This document shows, in pieces, positions 53,341-62,652 of a stretch of DNA of 64,000 nt. A program made the position numbers and the translations under genes. The stretch's first letter is position 1, and every line of letters starts with the position of its first letter. The stretch spans positions 124,001 to 188,000 of the forward strand of contig NZ_JQEZ01000004.1 in the NCBI RefSeq assembly GCF_000743705.1, written 5' to 3'. The stretch is from Ruegeria halocynthiae (GTDB taxonomy: Bacteria > Pseudomonadota > Alphaproteobacteria > Rhodobacterales > Rhodobacteraceae). The notes under the pieces were generated by a model, which worked only from the letters and a program-made list of their open reading frames with translations, searched no databases and had not been told where the DNA came from.

Positions 53341-54216
53341 TCAGCCCAGCCTGTCTGCCCCCATCTCGCGGCGCAGCCAATTGGCAAAAGTGACGGCACC
53401 CGGCGTTTCTTCGGCCTGAGGGGACAACAGCAGGTAATAGGCTTCGGGCATCACCGCGCGGCGGGCAAACGGGGCCACAAGACGCCCCTGATTGATCAGG
53501 TCGCGCGCGATGGTGTCATGGGCCAGGCACAGCCCCCCTCCGGCCATCGCAACCGACAGGCTGACCAGATAGGTAGTTGAATAGGTAATTGGCGGATTTT
53601 CCCAGATCAGAGCCTGATCTTCGGCCCAGTTCGCCCAATTGGATAGAAGGTTGGAACAATCAAACAGGGGCTGCTGTTGCAGCGTGTCCAGCGTCACCTC
53701 ATAGCCCGGCGCGCAGACCGGATAATAGTGATCCGTCCGCAGCAATTCAGTCCGGACCGTATCCGATGGCCGCAGCGAATAGCGGATTTCCACCGCGGCA
53801 CCTTCGGCCATTTCCCGGGGCTCCCACAATTCGGTGAAAATGTTCAGTTGCACCTCGGGATGTTCGGTTCGGAACTGCGGCAGGCGCGGGGCCAGCCAGT
53901 TGACGGCAAAGGTGATATTGCTTTGCACCTGAACCGCGTTTTGCTGCGCACCGGTGACGGCCTGCGTTCCGCGCATCAGCGTCCGAAACGCCTCGCGCAC
54001 CACCGGCAGATAGGTGATGCCCGCCTCGGTCAGTTCCAGCGCCCGGGGTCGGCGCAGGAACAGGGGTTGACCCAGATAACCTTCCAGCGACTTGATCTGC
54101 TGACTGACCGCGCTTTGGGTCATGTTCAGATCCCGGGCTGCGCCGGTAAAGGACAGGTGGCGCGCCGCCGCCTCGAATGTGCGCAGCCAACCCAGTGGCG
54201 GAAGTGATTTTTGCAT
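53341..54216 (-). CDS. LysR-family regulator (GcvA-like)
   Basis: 291-residue regulator. The N-terminal winged helix is MQKSLPPLGWLRTFEAAARHLSFTGAARDLNMTQSAVSQQIKSLE-like, with the typical GcvA start, and a co-inducer domain follows. The ATG at 54216 has AGGA 8 bases upstream; an ATG 6 bases earlier is too close to it. The gene is divergent from the aldolase-like gene, the standard LysR layout, so it probably controls the aldolase/desaturase pair. The inducer is unknown. Confidence 0.93.
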   Translation of the reverse strand: MQKSLPPLGWLRTFEAAARHLSFTGAARDLNMTQSAVSQQIKSLEGYLGQPLFLRRPRALELTEAGITYLPVVREAFRTLMRGTQAVTGAQQNAVQVQSNITFAVNWLAPRLPQFRTEHPEVQLNIFTELWEPREMAEGAAVEIRYSLRPSDTVRTELLRTDHYYPVCAPGYEVTLDTLQQQPLFDCSNLLSNWANWAEDQALIWENPPITYSTTYLVSLSVAMAGGGLCLAHDTIARDLINQGRLVAPFARRAVMPEAYYLLLSPQAEETPGAVTFANWLRREMGADRLG

Positions 54217-54333
54217 ACGCATTATCCTGCCATTAGTTGAGCTAATGAAATAGATGCGATTTTTTCGTTGGTCAAACTTTCGCGTTGCGGGCACGCTTTT
54301 CCAAAGTCCCAGCCACCCCAACAGGAGCCCGAA

Positions 54334-55089
54334 ATGACCGTCACGAACCTGCGCCCTAATATCGACCACTGGCCCGAGCGTGTGGATTTGGCTGCAGCCT
54401 TTCGCTGGACCGAACGGCTGAACATGCACGAAGGCGTGGCCAATCATTTCAGCCTGGCCGTGAACGAAGATGGCACGCAGTTCCTGATGAATCCCAACCA
54501 AATGCATTTCGCGCGCATCAAAGCGTCGAACCTGTTGTTTCTGGATGCCAACGATGCTGAGGTTATGAATCAGCCCGGTGCGCCCGACCCGACAGCATGG
54601 GGTTTGCACGGGTCGATCCACCGCGCTTGCCCGCATGCGCGCTGCGTGATGCACGTGCATTCGGTCTTTGCCACGGTCCTGGCCTCATTGGCTGACAGCA
54701 CACTGCCGCCGATTGACCAGAACACGGCGACATTTTTTGACCGGTATGTTGTGGATCAGGAATTTGGCGGTCTGGCCTTTGAAAGCGAAGGTGAACGCTG
54801 TGCCTCGATGCTGTCAGACCCGAAAAAGAAGGTCATGATCATGGGCAACCACGGTGTTCTGGTCATCGGCAGCGACCCGGCGGATGCGTTTAACAGGCTG
54901 TATTACTTCGAACGTGCGGCCGAAACCTATGTCCGCGCCCTGCAAACCGGTCAGCCACTGCGCGTTCTGTCTGATGAGATTGCCGAGAAGACCGCGCAGG
55001 AACTGGATGATTATCCCGGCCAGGCCGAAGCGCATCTGCGCGAAATCAAAGCTGTGCTCGACGCCCAGGGCTCGGACTACGCGACATAA
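54334..55089 (+). CDS. Class II aldolase/adducin-family protein
   Basis: 251-residue zinc-binding class II aldolase-like protein. Metal ligands are the HxH in MHVHSVFATV and the later His in MGNHGVLVIG. The family includes sugar-phosphate aldolases and epimerases as well as many uncharacterised enzymes, so the substrate is open. AGGAG lies before the ATG. Eleven bases separate it from the sterol desaturase-family gene, so the two are an operon under the divergent LysR gene. Confidence 0.9.
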   Translation: MTVTNLRPNIDHWPERVDLAAAFRWTERLNMHEGVANHFSLAVNEDGTQFLMNPNQMHFARIKASNLLFLDANDAEVMNQPGAPDPTAWGLHGSIHRACPHARCVMHVHSVFATVLASLADSTLPPIDQNTATFFDRYVVDQEFGGLAFESEGERCASMLSDPKKKVMIMGNHGVLVIGSDPADAFNRLYYFERAAETYVRALQTGQPLRVLSDEIAEKTAQELDDYPGQAEAHLREIKAVLDAQGSDYAT

Positions 55090-55100
55090 AGGGTATCACC

Positions 55101-56090
55101 ATGACGGATGCATCGCAGGACCCCGAAGCCGCTCGCTGGAACTATCGCCCCCAAGGACCCGTGGGTTTGAACCCGCTGTTCAACTGGCCACCGCGCCCAT
55201 CGGCTGTGCTGAAGTGGTACAGCGGCGCGTGGTTGCAGATCACGGCCATCACGCTGTGTTTGGTGCTGGCGGTCACGGCGTACGGGTTCTTTTTCCCCGC
55301 GTTAGAGACAATGCAGCGCTTTGCACCCGGCTGGATGTTCCGCATCTGGCTGTTGAACATGGTGCCCCAGATCCTTGTCGCAGGCGGCCTGCACTGGTGG
55401 CTGTACATGCGCAAAGGGCAAGGCATGTACAAAAAGTTCGACCGCCGTGACCTGACCCGGGGCAACGGCACCTTTACCTTTCGCAATCAGGTCTGGGACA
55501 ATATCTGGTGGACGCTGGGCAGCGCGATGACGGTGGCGACGGTCTATCAATGGATCATCTACTGGGCGATGGCCAACGGCTATGTGCCCACCGTCACCTG
55601 GGCCAGCGCACCGGTCTGGTGCGTGGTCTGGATGCTGTTCATCCCCATGTGGTCGGGGCTGCATTTCTATTGGGTGCATCGGCTGGAACATCACCCGAAG
55701 CTGTACAAACACGTGCATGCTGTGCATCACCGCAACGTCAATACCGGGCCGTGGTCGGGGATTTCAAACCACTGGTTTGAGAATATCCTCTATTTCACCA
55801 CCTATTTCGTCCATCTGATCGTGCCCTCGCACCCGCTGCATCTGTTGTTCCACGCCTCTTTCCAGCAAATCAGCCCGGTCCTGTCGCATTCCGGGTTCGA
55901 AAAGCTGCGGGCCGGGGAGACGGACGCCGCCCGCGCGGGGGATTTCTTTCACCAGCTGCACCACCGGTATTTCGAGTGCAACTACGGCACCTCCGAAATC
56001 CCTTTCGACAAGTGGTTCGGCACCTATCACGATGGCTCGGCCGAGGCGACAACCCGGACCCGCGCGTTCAAAAAGCAGATGTATACCTAA
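55101..56090 (+). CDS. Sterol desaturase/fatty acid hydroxylase-family protein
   Basis: 329-residue membrane protein with about four to five helices and the di-iron histidine clusters of the fatty acid hydroxylase superfamily: HRLEHHPKLYKHVHAVHH and a later HQLHHRYFECNYG. Enzymes of this family hydroxylate or desaturate lipids using O2. Its substrate is unknown. The stop overlaps the 3' end of the convergent GlxA-type gene by 4 bases. It is preceded closely by the class II aldolase-like gene. Confidence 0.93.
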   Translation: MTDASQDPEAARWNYRPQGPVGLNPLFNWPPRPSAVLKWYSGAWLQITAITLCLVLAVTAYGFFFPALETMQRFAPGWMFRIWLLNMVPQILVAGGLHWWLYMRKGQGMYKKFDRRDLTRGNGTFTFRNQVWDNIWWTLGSAMTVATVYQWIIYWAMANGYVPTVTWASAPVWCVVWMLFIPMWSGLHFYWVHRLEHHPKLYKHVHAVHHRNVNTGPWSGISNHWFENILYFTTYFVHLIVPSHPLHLLFHASFQQISPVLSHSGFEKLRAGETDAARAGDFFHQLHHRYFECNYGTSEIPFDKWFGTYHDGSAEATTRTRAFKKQMYT

Positions 56091-57028
56091 CCCGCCCGCA
56101 GCGCGCGCGGCGTGGTTCCGAATTCACCCCTGAAGGCGCGTGTCAGGGCGCTGGGATCGTCGTACCCCGCCCGCAGGGCAATTTCACCGATGGTCAAATC
56201 GGTTTCGACCACCAGCTTGCGCGCCAGATTCAGACGCAGGCGGCGATACACCTGCGACGGCCCGGCGCCCAGTTCAGATTGCATCCGCACCGACAGCGCC
56301 TTTTGTGACCGGCCGACCCGGCGGGCGATTTCGGACACAGGCAGCGGCGTTTCCAGGTTCTCTTGCATCAGACCCAGCGCCTTGTTCACATAGCCGCTGG
56401 TTGCGCCCGCCCCACCTGAATGGGATCGCGCGGAATCGCGGGTCATGAACAATTGCGCCACTTCCAAAGCCAGCGCCTGCCCCTGATCGCGTCCGATCAG
56501 GTGCAATACCAGATCAAAGGCCGCCATCGCGCCGGAACAGGTAATGCGGTTGCGGTCGATGACATAGCGCTCGCGGCGGGCGTCGACCTCGGGGAACCGT
56601 TCGGTAAAGCCGGTCAGCTCTTCCCAGTGAATCGTGGCGCGATGTCCATCCAGCAACCCCGCCCGCGCCAAAAGCCAGCTGCCGGTGTCCAGCCCTGCCA
56701 TGACCGTGTATCGCGCCGCTGCCGACCGCAATCCGGCAAGAGTTCGCCACCCACCATGCGCCCGGAACCCGTATGAGGGCATGACCATCAGCATGTCCCC
56801 CCCGGCCTTTTGCAATGTCGCGTGCGGCGCGACCTGCAGGCCCGAGGACGAGGTCACAGCCCCGCTGTCCAGCGACAGAAACCGCCAGTCATACAGCGCC
56901 CGCCCTGCCAGCGTGTTTGCCGCGCGCAGCGGTTCAACCGCATTTGCCAGACAATGGTTCGAAAACCCGTCAAACAACAGCACCCCGATTTGCTGCGGTG
57001 CAGAGGGCGATTTTTTCCAATCCTGCAT
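56087..57028 (-). CDS. GlxA-type AraC regulator with DJ-1/PfpI-like domain
   Basis: 313-residue transcriptional regulator: N-terminal DJ-1/PfpI-like domain (IGVLLFDGFSNHCLANAVEPLRAAN, about residues 17-41), then a C-terminal AraC helix-turn-helix (VGRSQKALSVRMQSELGAGPSQVYRRLRLNLA and AGYDDPSALTRAFRGEFG). Such regulators often sense small nitrogenous compounds, and the carnitine regulator CdhR belongs to this type. It is divergent from the acyl-CoA dehydrogenase gene, so it likely controls the 57107-61075 genes. Confidence 0.92.
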   Translation of the reverse strand: MQDWKKSPSAPQQIGVLLFDGFSNHCLANAVEPLRAANTLAGRALYDWRFLSLDSGAVTSSSGLQVAPHATLQKAGGDMLMVMPSYGFRAHGGWRTLAGLRSAAARYTVMAGLDTGSWLLARAGLLDGHRATIHWEELTGFTERFPEVDARRERYVIDRNRITCSGAMAAFDLVLHLIGRDQGQALALEVAQLFMTRDSARSHSGGAGATSGYVNKALGLMQENLETPLPVSEIARRVGRSQKALSVRMQSELGAGPSQVYRRLRLNLARKLVVETDLTIGEIALRAGYDDPSALTRAFRGEFGTTPRALRAG

Positions 57029-57106
57029 TATGAACGTCTATTTCTGCATATTCGAGAAATCAAGCCGCGTCAGGATACCCCGAGACACCGGATGTGGAGA
57101 AGCCCG

Positions 57107-58267
57107 ATGCAATATGGTCTGACCGACGAACAGGACATGATCGTCTCAACCGTTCGCAGCTTTGTCGAGAATGAAATCTACCCGCACGAGGAACTGGTTG
57201 AACGCACCGGTGAAGTGCCGCATGAGATCGCGCAAGAGATCAAGCGCAAGACGATCGAACTGGGGTTCTATGCCTGCAACTTTCCCGAAAGCGTGGGTTG
57301 TGCCGGGCTGAATCATCTTGAGTTTGCGCTGGTCGAGCGTGAACTGGGCCGCGGGTCGATGGCGTTGAACCATTTCTTTGGCCGCCCGCAGAACATCCTG
57401 ATGGCGTGCCGGGACGAACAGGTCGACCGCTATCTGATGCCGGCGGTGCGTGGTGAACGCATGGACGCTTTGGCCATGACCGAGCCCGGCGCGGGATCGG
57501 ATGTGCGCGGTATGAAATGCGCGGCGGTGCGTGATGGCGGCGATTGGGTGGTCAACGGGTCCAAGCATTTCATTTCGGGGGCCGAGCACGCGGATTTCGT
57601 CATCGTCTTTATTGCCACTGGCGAGGATCAAACCCCAAAAGGCCCTAAGAAGCGGATTACCGCGTTTCTGGTTGATCGCGGCACACCCGGGTTCACCATT
57701 CGCGACGGGTATAAATCCGTCAGTCACCGGGGATACAAGAACATGATCCTCGAATTTGATGACTGTCGTTTGCCCGATGCGCAGGTGCTGGGCGAAGTCG
57801 ACGGCGGGTTCGACGTGATGAACACCTGGCTTTACGCCACCCGCATCACCGTTGCCGCGATGTCCGTGGGGCGCGCGCGCCGGGCGTTTGATTACGCATT
57901 GGATTACGCGGCCACGCGCGAACAGTTTGGCCAGAAGATCGGTAAATTTCAGGGTGTTTCATTTCAGATCGCGGACATGATCACCGAGATTGACGCAGCC
58001 GACCTGCTGACGCTGGCGGCTGCGGACCGGTTGGACAAAGGGCTGCCTGCCAACCGCGAGATCGCCTCGGCCAAGTTGTACGCATCCGAAATGCTGGCGC
58101 GCGTGACCGATGCGGCGATTCAGGTGCATGGCGGCATGGGGCTGATGGATGACTACCCGCTCGAACGGTTCTGGCGCGATGCGCGGGTCGAACGGATTTG
58201 GGACGGGACCAGCGAAATTCAACGCCACATCATCAGCCGCGACCTGCTGCGCGCGCTGGGCGCATGA
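57107..58267 (+). CDS. Acyl-CoA dehydrogenase
   Basis: 386-residue FAD enzyme that makes an alpha-beta double bond in an acyl-CoA thioester. The FAD-binding MTEPGAGSDVRGM, a VHGGMGLMDDYPLERFWRDAR region and the C-terminal WDGTSEIQRHII are present. The catalytic base of many family members is the Glu of a YEGT motif; here the position is Asp366 (WDGT), so activity on the usual substrates is uncertain. Start at ATG 57107, GGAG upstream. It leads a unit with a CoA ligase and a hydratase, and its substrate is expected to be the acid those enzymes handle. Confidence 0.93.
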   Translation: MQYGLTDEQDMIVSTVRSFVENEIYPHEELVERTGEVPHEIAQEIKRKTIELGFYACNFPESVGCAGLNHLEFALVERELGRGSMALNHFFGRPQNILMACRDEQVDRYLMPAVRGERMDALAMTEPGAGSDVRGMKCAAVRDGGDWVVNGSKHFISGAEHADFVIVFIATGEDQTPKGPKKRITAFLVDRGTPGFTIRDGYKSVSHRGYKNMILEFDDCRLPDAQVLGEVDGGFDVMNTWLYATRITVAAMSVGRARRAFDYALDYAATREQFGQKIGKFQGVSFQIADMITEIDAADLLTLAAADRLDKGLPANREIASAKLYASEMLARVTDAAIQVHGGMGLMDDYPLERFWRDARVERIWDGTSEIQRHIISRDLLRALGA

Positions 58268-58283
58268 GCGGGGGCGTCACCTG

Positions 58284-60299
58284 ATGCATGTGCTGGCCCG
58301 TGCGTTGCACCCCGCGTCCATTGCCGTGATCGGAGGCGGCGCCTGGTGTGTCGCCGTCATCGAACAGGCGCGCAAGTTCGGGTTTCAAGGCCCGATATGG
58401 CCGGTGCATCCCAAGGCGGATCAGATTGCGGGCGAACGCGCCTTTGCAACGCTTGAATCGCTGCCCGCCGCCCCGGATGTGGCATTTGTCGGCATCAACC
58501 GCCACAGCACGATCGAGGCCGTCTTGGCCCTGGCGCAGATGGGGGCGGGGGGCGCTGTGTGCTTCGCCTCGGGGTTTACCGAGGCCCGGGCCGAAGATGA
58601 ACAAGCCGCCGATCTGCAGGACCAATTGCTGGCCGCCGCCGGTGACATGCCGATTCTGGGCCCGAATTGTTACGGCTTCGTCAACGCGCTGGACCGGGCC
58701 GCCATCTGGCCGGATCAGCACGGTATGACCCCTGTGGACCGGGGCGTGGCTGTTCTGACGCAAAGTTCGAACATTGCGATCAACATGACAATGCAGCGTC
58801 GGGCACTGCCGCTGGCCTTTATGCTGACCTGCGGAAATCAGGCGCAGACCTATCAGGCGGAAATCGCTGCTTCGCTGTTGGACGATGACCGTATCACCGC
58901 CATCGGCGTGCATATCGAAGGGTTCGGCGACCTGCGCAAATGGGAGGCTCTGGCCCATAAGGCGCGCGACCGCGGCGTGCCCATCGTCGCGCTCAAGATG
59001 GGCCGTTCCGCCCATGCGCAGGCGGCGACGATTTCGCATACGGCTTCACTGGCGGGGGACGATGCCGGGGCACAGGCGTTTCTGGACAGGCTGGGCATCG
59101 CACGGCTGAATGATATCCCCAGCTTTCTGGAATGTCTCAAACTGCTGCATGTGACCGGCCGGTTGGATGGAAACGGGTTGGGAACGATCAGCTGCTCCGG
59201 CGGCGAGGCCAGCCTGACCGCCGATATGGCCGAGGGTCGCAATCTGCATTTCCCGCCTTTGAACACAATACAGAAGGCTGATCTGCGGGCGGCTTTGGGG
59301 CCAATGGTGGCGCTGGCGAACCCGTTGGATTACCACACCTATATCTGGCGCGATACGCAGGTGATGACGCAGGCGTGGACCGCGATGATGGCCCCCGAGC
59401 AGGCTGTGACCATGGCGATTGTCGATTACCCGCATACCGATGCGACGGATTGGGATTGTGCCACGCAGGCCGCCCTGAACTGTGTCGCCCGGATAGGGCG
59501 GCCCTTTGCCGTTACCGCGACCTTGCCCGAATTGATGCCCGAATCCGTGGCCCGGCGTTTGCTGGAGGGGGGCGTTGTCCCTTTTGCCGGTTTGCACGAA
59601 GCCCTAGCCGCGGTCGAGGCCGCCGCCCGCCCCGCGCATCCGATGGCTGATCCGGTGCTGCTGCCGACCCGACCGGATGCGGATTGTGTCCTGACCGAGG
59701 CCGAGGCCAAGCAGGCCCTTGCAGAATTCGGCGTGCGGGTGCCGCAAAGCGTCGTCACCACCGCAATCCTGGCCCGGGGTGCCGTTACCCATATGACCGG
59801 CCCGTTTGCAGTCAAGGGTGTGGGCCTGGCGCATAAATCCGACCACGGGGCCGTGCGCCTGAATATATGCGCCGACACTGTCGTCGAGGTGGCGATGGAT
59901 ATCGGAACCGATGAGATTCTGATCGAAGAAATGGCCGGTGACGGCATCGCCGAACTGCTGGTGGGTGTGACCTGCGATCCGGCCCATGGGTTTGTTCTGA
60001 CCCTGGGGGCCGGTGGCGTTCTGACCGAGATTCTGCGGGACACCGTTTCGCTGCTGATCCCGGCGTCGCGAACAGCGGTGCGGCGGGCACTGGGCGGGTT
60101 GGCCTGCGCGCCGCTATTGGCAGGGTATCGCGGCAAGCCTGCGGCGGACATGGACGCAATACTCGATACGGTCGAGGCGGTGCAGGCCTATGTCATTGCC
60201 AATGCGGCCGATGTTGGCGAAGTTGAAATCAATCCGCTTATCTGCGCGCCGGACGGCGCGGTTGCGGTGGATGCTCTGATCCGAAAGGCACAATCATGA
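58284..60299 (+). CDS. ADP-forming acyl-CoA ligase (acetate-CoA ligase family, fused subunits)
   Basis: 671-residue enzyme with the CoA-binding domain at the N-terminus (residues 5-100), ligase-CoA domains, and a C-terminal ATP-grasp domain, the fused alpha-beta form of ADP-forming acetyl-CoA synthetases. Motifs include SHTASLAGDD and the C-terminal VEINPLICAPDGAVAVDA. It activates a carboxylic acid to its CoA thioester. The ATG at 58284 is used; the longer in-frame stretch to 58149 lies within the dehydrogenase gene. Its stop overlaps the hydratase start by 4 bases. Confidence 0.9.
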   Translation: MHVLARALHPASIAVIGGGAWCVAVIEQARKFGFQGPIWPVHPKADQIAGERAFATLESLPAAPDVAFVGINRHSTIEAVLALAQMGAGGAVCFASGFTEARAEDEQAADLQDQLLAAAGDMPILGPNCYGFVNALDRAAIWPDQHGMTPVDRGVAVLTQSSNIAINMTMQRRALPLAFMLTCGNQAQTYQAEIAASLLDDDRITAIGVHIEGFGDLRKWEALAHKARDRGVPIVALKMGRSAHAQAATISHTASLAGDDAGAQAFLDRLGIARLNDIPSFLECLKLLHVTGRLDGNGLGTISCSGGEASLTADMAEGRNLHFPPLNTIQKADLRAALGPMVALANPLDYHTYIWRDTQVMTQAWTAMMAPEQAVTMAIVDYPHTDATDWDCATQAALNCVARIGRPFAVTATLPELMPESVARRLLEGGVVPFAGLHEALAAVEAAARPAHPMADPVLLPTRPDADCVLTEAEAKQALAEFGVRVPQSVVTTAILARGAVTHMTGPFAVKGVGLAHKSDHGAVRLNICADTVVEVAMDIGTDEILIEEMAGDGIAELLVGVTCDPAHGFVLTLGAGGVLTEILRDTVSLLIPASRTAVRRALGGLACAPLLAGYRGKPAADMDAILDTVEAVQAYVIANAADVGEVEINPLICAPDGAVAVDALIRKAQS

Positions 60300-61075
60300 A
60301 CCCGATCAAAACAAAGCGCGACGGCGCGATACTGGAAGTCACCCTGGACCGCCCCAAGGCAAATGCCATTGATCTGGAAACCAGCCGGATCATGGGCGAG
60401 GTGTTTCGTGATTTCCGCGATGACCCCGACCTGCGCGTCGCCATCCTGACGGCAAGCGGCGAAAAGTTCTTTTGCCCCGGATGGGATCTGAAGGCCGCTG
60501 CAGACGGCGATGCGGTTGACGGCGATTACGGCGTCGGTGGCTTTGGCGGGTTGCAGGAACTGCGCGATATGAACAAGCCGGTCATCGCGGCGGTAAACGG
60601 GATTGCCTGCGGTGGCGGGCTGGAACTGGCGCTGAGCGCCGATATGATCATCACGGCGGATCACGCCAGTTTTGCGCTGCCCGAAATCCGATCCGGTACT
60701 GTTGCCGATGCGGCCAGCGTCAAGCTGCCCAAGCGCATCCCTTATCACATCGCGATGGAGCTGCTGTTGACCGGACGCTGGTTCGACCCGCAGGAAGCCA
60801 AGGCCTGGGGGTTGATCAACGAGGTTGTGCCCGGTGATCAGCTGATGGACCGCGCCCGCGAATTGGCGCGGCTTTTGGCCAGCGGCCCGCCCCTGGTCTA
60901 TGCCGCGATCAAGGAAATCGTGCGCGACGCCGAGGATTCCAAGTTTCAGGATACCATGAACAGGATCACCAAACGGCAATTGCCAACCGTCGATATCCTG
61001 TACGGATCAGAAGACAATCTGGAAGGCGCCCGCGCCTTTGCCGAAAAGCGCGATCCGGTCTGGAAGGGGCGGTAG
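60296..61075 (+). CDS. Enoyl-CoA hydratase, carnitinyl-CoA dehydratase-like
   Basis: 259-residue crotonase-family enzyme. Oxyanion-hole motifs are FCPGWDLKAA and NGIACGGGLELALSAD, and the FALPEIRSGTVADAASVKLPKRIPYHIAMEL region resembles CaiD, the carnitinyl-CoA dehydratase. I read it as a hydratase of a CoA ester produced by the upstream dehydrogenase and ligase. The CaiD-like call comes from this segment and the C-terminal QLPTVDILYGSEDNLEGARAFAEKR; an ordinary short-chain hydratase is the alternative. Confidence 0.85.
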   Translation: MNPIKTKRDGAILEVTLDRPKANAIDLETSRIMGEVFRDFRDDPDLRVAILTASGEKFFCPGWDLKAAADGDAVDGDYGVGGFGGLQELRDMNKPVIAAVNGIACGGGLELALSADMIITADHASFALPEIRSGTVADAASVKLPKRIPYHIAMELLLTGRWFDPQEAKAWGLINEVVPGDQLMDRARELARLLASGPPLVYAAIKEIVRDAEDSKFQDTMNRITKRQLPTVDILYGSEDNLEGARAFAEKRDPVWKGR

Positions 61076-61083
61076 GCGGGTCT

Positions 61084-61716
61084 TTAGGTCCGTTCGAACA
61101 GGGCAATCAGGGCGGTGTCGTCCTTGTTGGGGCCGACGGCAAGATCACCGTAAATGCGGACTTCGGGCAGGGTCAGGTTTTGGATGCTGCCCTGCGCCAA
61201 CGTGTGCAGGGCATCGGCAAAGCCCAGTTTTTCGTAATGTTGTGCGTTGATCGACAGCGCGAATTGCGCACCCGGGCGCGCCACGCGCAGCAGGGCGGTC
61301 AGGGCTTCGGGGCCAAGGTGGCCGTGGGTGAACGTGCCCGAAGAGACGATGCCGGAATAGCTGTCGCGCGGAACCGGGATACCCTGATTCAGGTCAGCCT
61401 CGATCGCGTCGCGGTAGATATCCTTGCGCATGGCCTGATCCAGCATCTCGGCGCTGATATCGGTGGCGTCGATTGGTCCGACACCCAGCCCGGCCAGAAC
61501 CGCCCCGCACAACCCGGTGCCGGCGCCAACATCCAAGACGGGCCCTTGCCCACCGGCGCTGACAAAGGCGCGGGCGGTGTGAATATGAAGCTGGTAATCC
61601 TCGCGCGTGGCAAAGTCCTGATCATAGTCACCGGCCCATTCTGCATACAGGCGTTTATGATCCTGCGGTGAATCCAGTGCGTAGGCGGCGTGAAGGTCGG
61701 GGCTCTTTTTGCTCAT
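61084..61716 (-). CDS. SAM-dependent methyltransferase
   Basis: 210-residue class I methyltransferase. The SAM-binding motif is VLDVGAGTGLCGAVLAGLG, followed by IDATDISAEMLDQA and a NQGIP-type stretch. The substrate is unknown. The start is uncertain: ATG 61716 gives the family length; in-frame ATGs at 61734 and 61785 would add an N-terminal extension. No start has a clear ribosome-binding site. It is convergent with the CaiD-like gene and divergent from the epimerase-like gene. Confidence 0.83.
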   Translation of the reverse strand: MSKKSPDLHAAYALDSPQDHKRLYAEWAGDYDQDFATREDYQLHIHTARAFVSAGGQGPVLDVGAGTGLCGAVLAGLGVGPIDATDISAEMLDQAMRKDIYRDAIEADLNQGIPVPRDSYSGIVSSGTFTHGHLGPEALTALLRVARPGAQFALSINAQHYEKLGFADALHTLAQGSIQNLTLPEVRIYGDLAVGPNKDDTALIALFERT

Positions 61717-61805
61717 CGTTTTAGAAAGGCCCATTGCGGGATTCGAATCAAGTATCTCGATGCCGGTGCTTGCATCCGTCGGCATTGCGGATCATCAAGG
61801 AAGCC

Positions 61806-62648
61806 ATGACAGGTACTCTCTTTTCGTTTGGTCACGGGTATTCGGCGCAGGCCTTATCCCGGCAGTTGAAACCCAAAGGCTGGCGCATCTTCGGGACCAC
61901 GCGCGACCCGGCCCAATCGCCTGCGATCCGGGCGGCAGGGGCCGAACCAGTGGTCTGGCCCGGGCAGGTTCCGGCTTTGGACGGGGTGACACATCTGTTG
62001 ATCTCGACCAGCCCCAAAGCAGACGGTGACCCGGTTCTGGCGGTGCTGCGGGATGAAATTGCCCGGCGAGCGGCGCAATTTGCATGGGTCGGATACCTGT
62101 CGACAACAGCGGTTTACGGGGATCATCAGGGTGATTGGGTGGATGAAGACACGCCGCCCGCGCCCATGGCCGAGCGGGGCAGATGGCGGGTGCAGGCCGA
62201 ACAGCAATGGCTGGAAATCCCGAACCTGCCCACGCATGTCTTTCGGCTGGCTGGTATCTATGGCCCCGGTCGCGGCCCGTTTTCCAAACTCAAGCGGGCC
62301 GGGATGCGGCGGATCATCAAACCGGGTCAGGTGTTTTCACGCATTCATGTGGACGATATCGCGCAGGTTCTGGCGGCGTCGATGGCCGGGCCCAATCCCG
62401 GCGCAATCTATAACGTGTGCGATGATGAGCCGGTGCCGCCGCAGGATGTCATCGCCTATGCCGCTGAATTGCAGGGCTTGCCCCTGCCCCCCGCTGTGCC
62501 GTTCGATCAGGCCGATCTGACGCCCATGGCGCGCAGCTTTTACAACGAAAACAAACGGGTCAGGAACGACCGGATCAAAAGTGAGCTTGGGGTACAATTG
62601 CTGTACCCCAACTACCGGGTCGGGCTTGAGGCGCTGATGGCTGGATAA
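61806..62648 (+). CDS. NAD-dependent epimerase/dehydratase-like protein (YeeZ-type)
   Basis: 280-residue protein with a Rossmann N-terminus (FSFGHGYSAQALSRQLKPKG) that lacks the usual GxxGxxG and shows GHGYSAQ instead. The SDR-like segments STTAVYGDHQG, RLAGIYGPGRGPF and IHVDDIAQVL match YeeZ-type extended SDRs of unknown substrate. AAGGA lies 6 bases before the ATG. It stops 4 bases before the convergent GMC gene. Confidence 0.85.
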   Translation: MTGTLFSFGHGYSAQALSRQLKPKGWRIFGTTRDPAQSPAIRAAGAEPVVWPGQVPALDGVTHLLISTSPKADGDPVLAVLRDEIARRAAQFAWVGYLSTTAVYGDHQGDWVDEDTPPAPMAERGRWRVQAEQQWLEIPNLPTHVFRLAGIYGPGRGPFSKLKRAGMRRIIKPGQVFSRIHVDDIAQVLAASMAGPNPGAIYNVCDDEPVPPQDVIAYAAELQGLPLPPAVPFDQADLTPMARSFYNENKRVRNDRIKSELGVQLLYPNYRVGLEALMAG

Positions 62649-62652
62649 GGCC

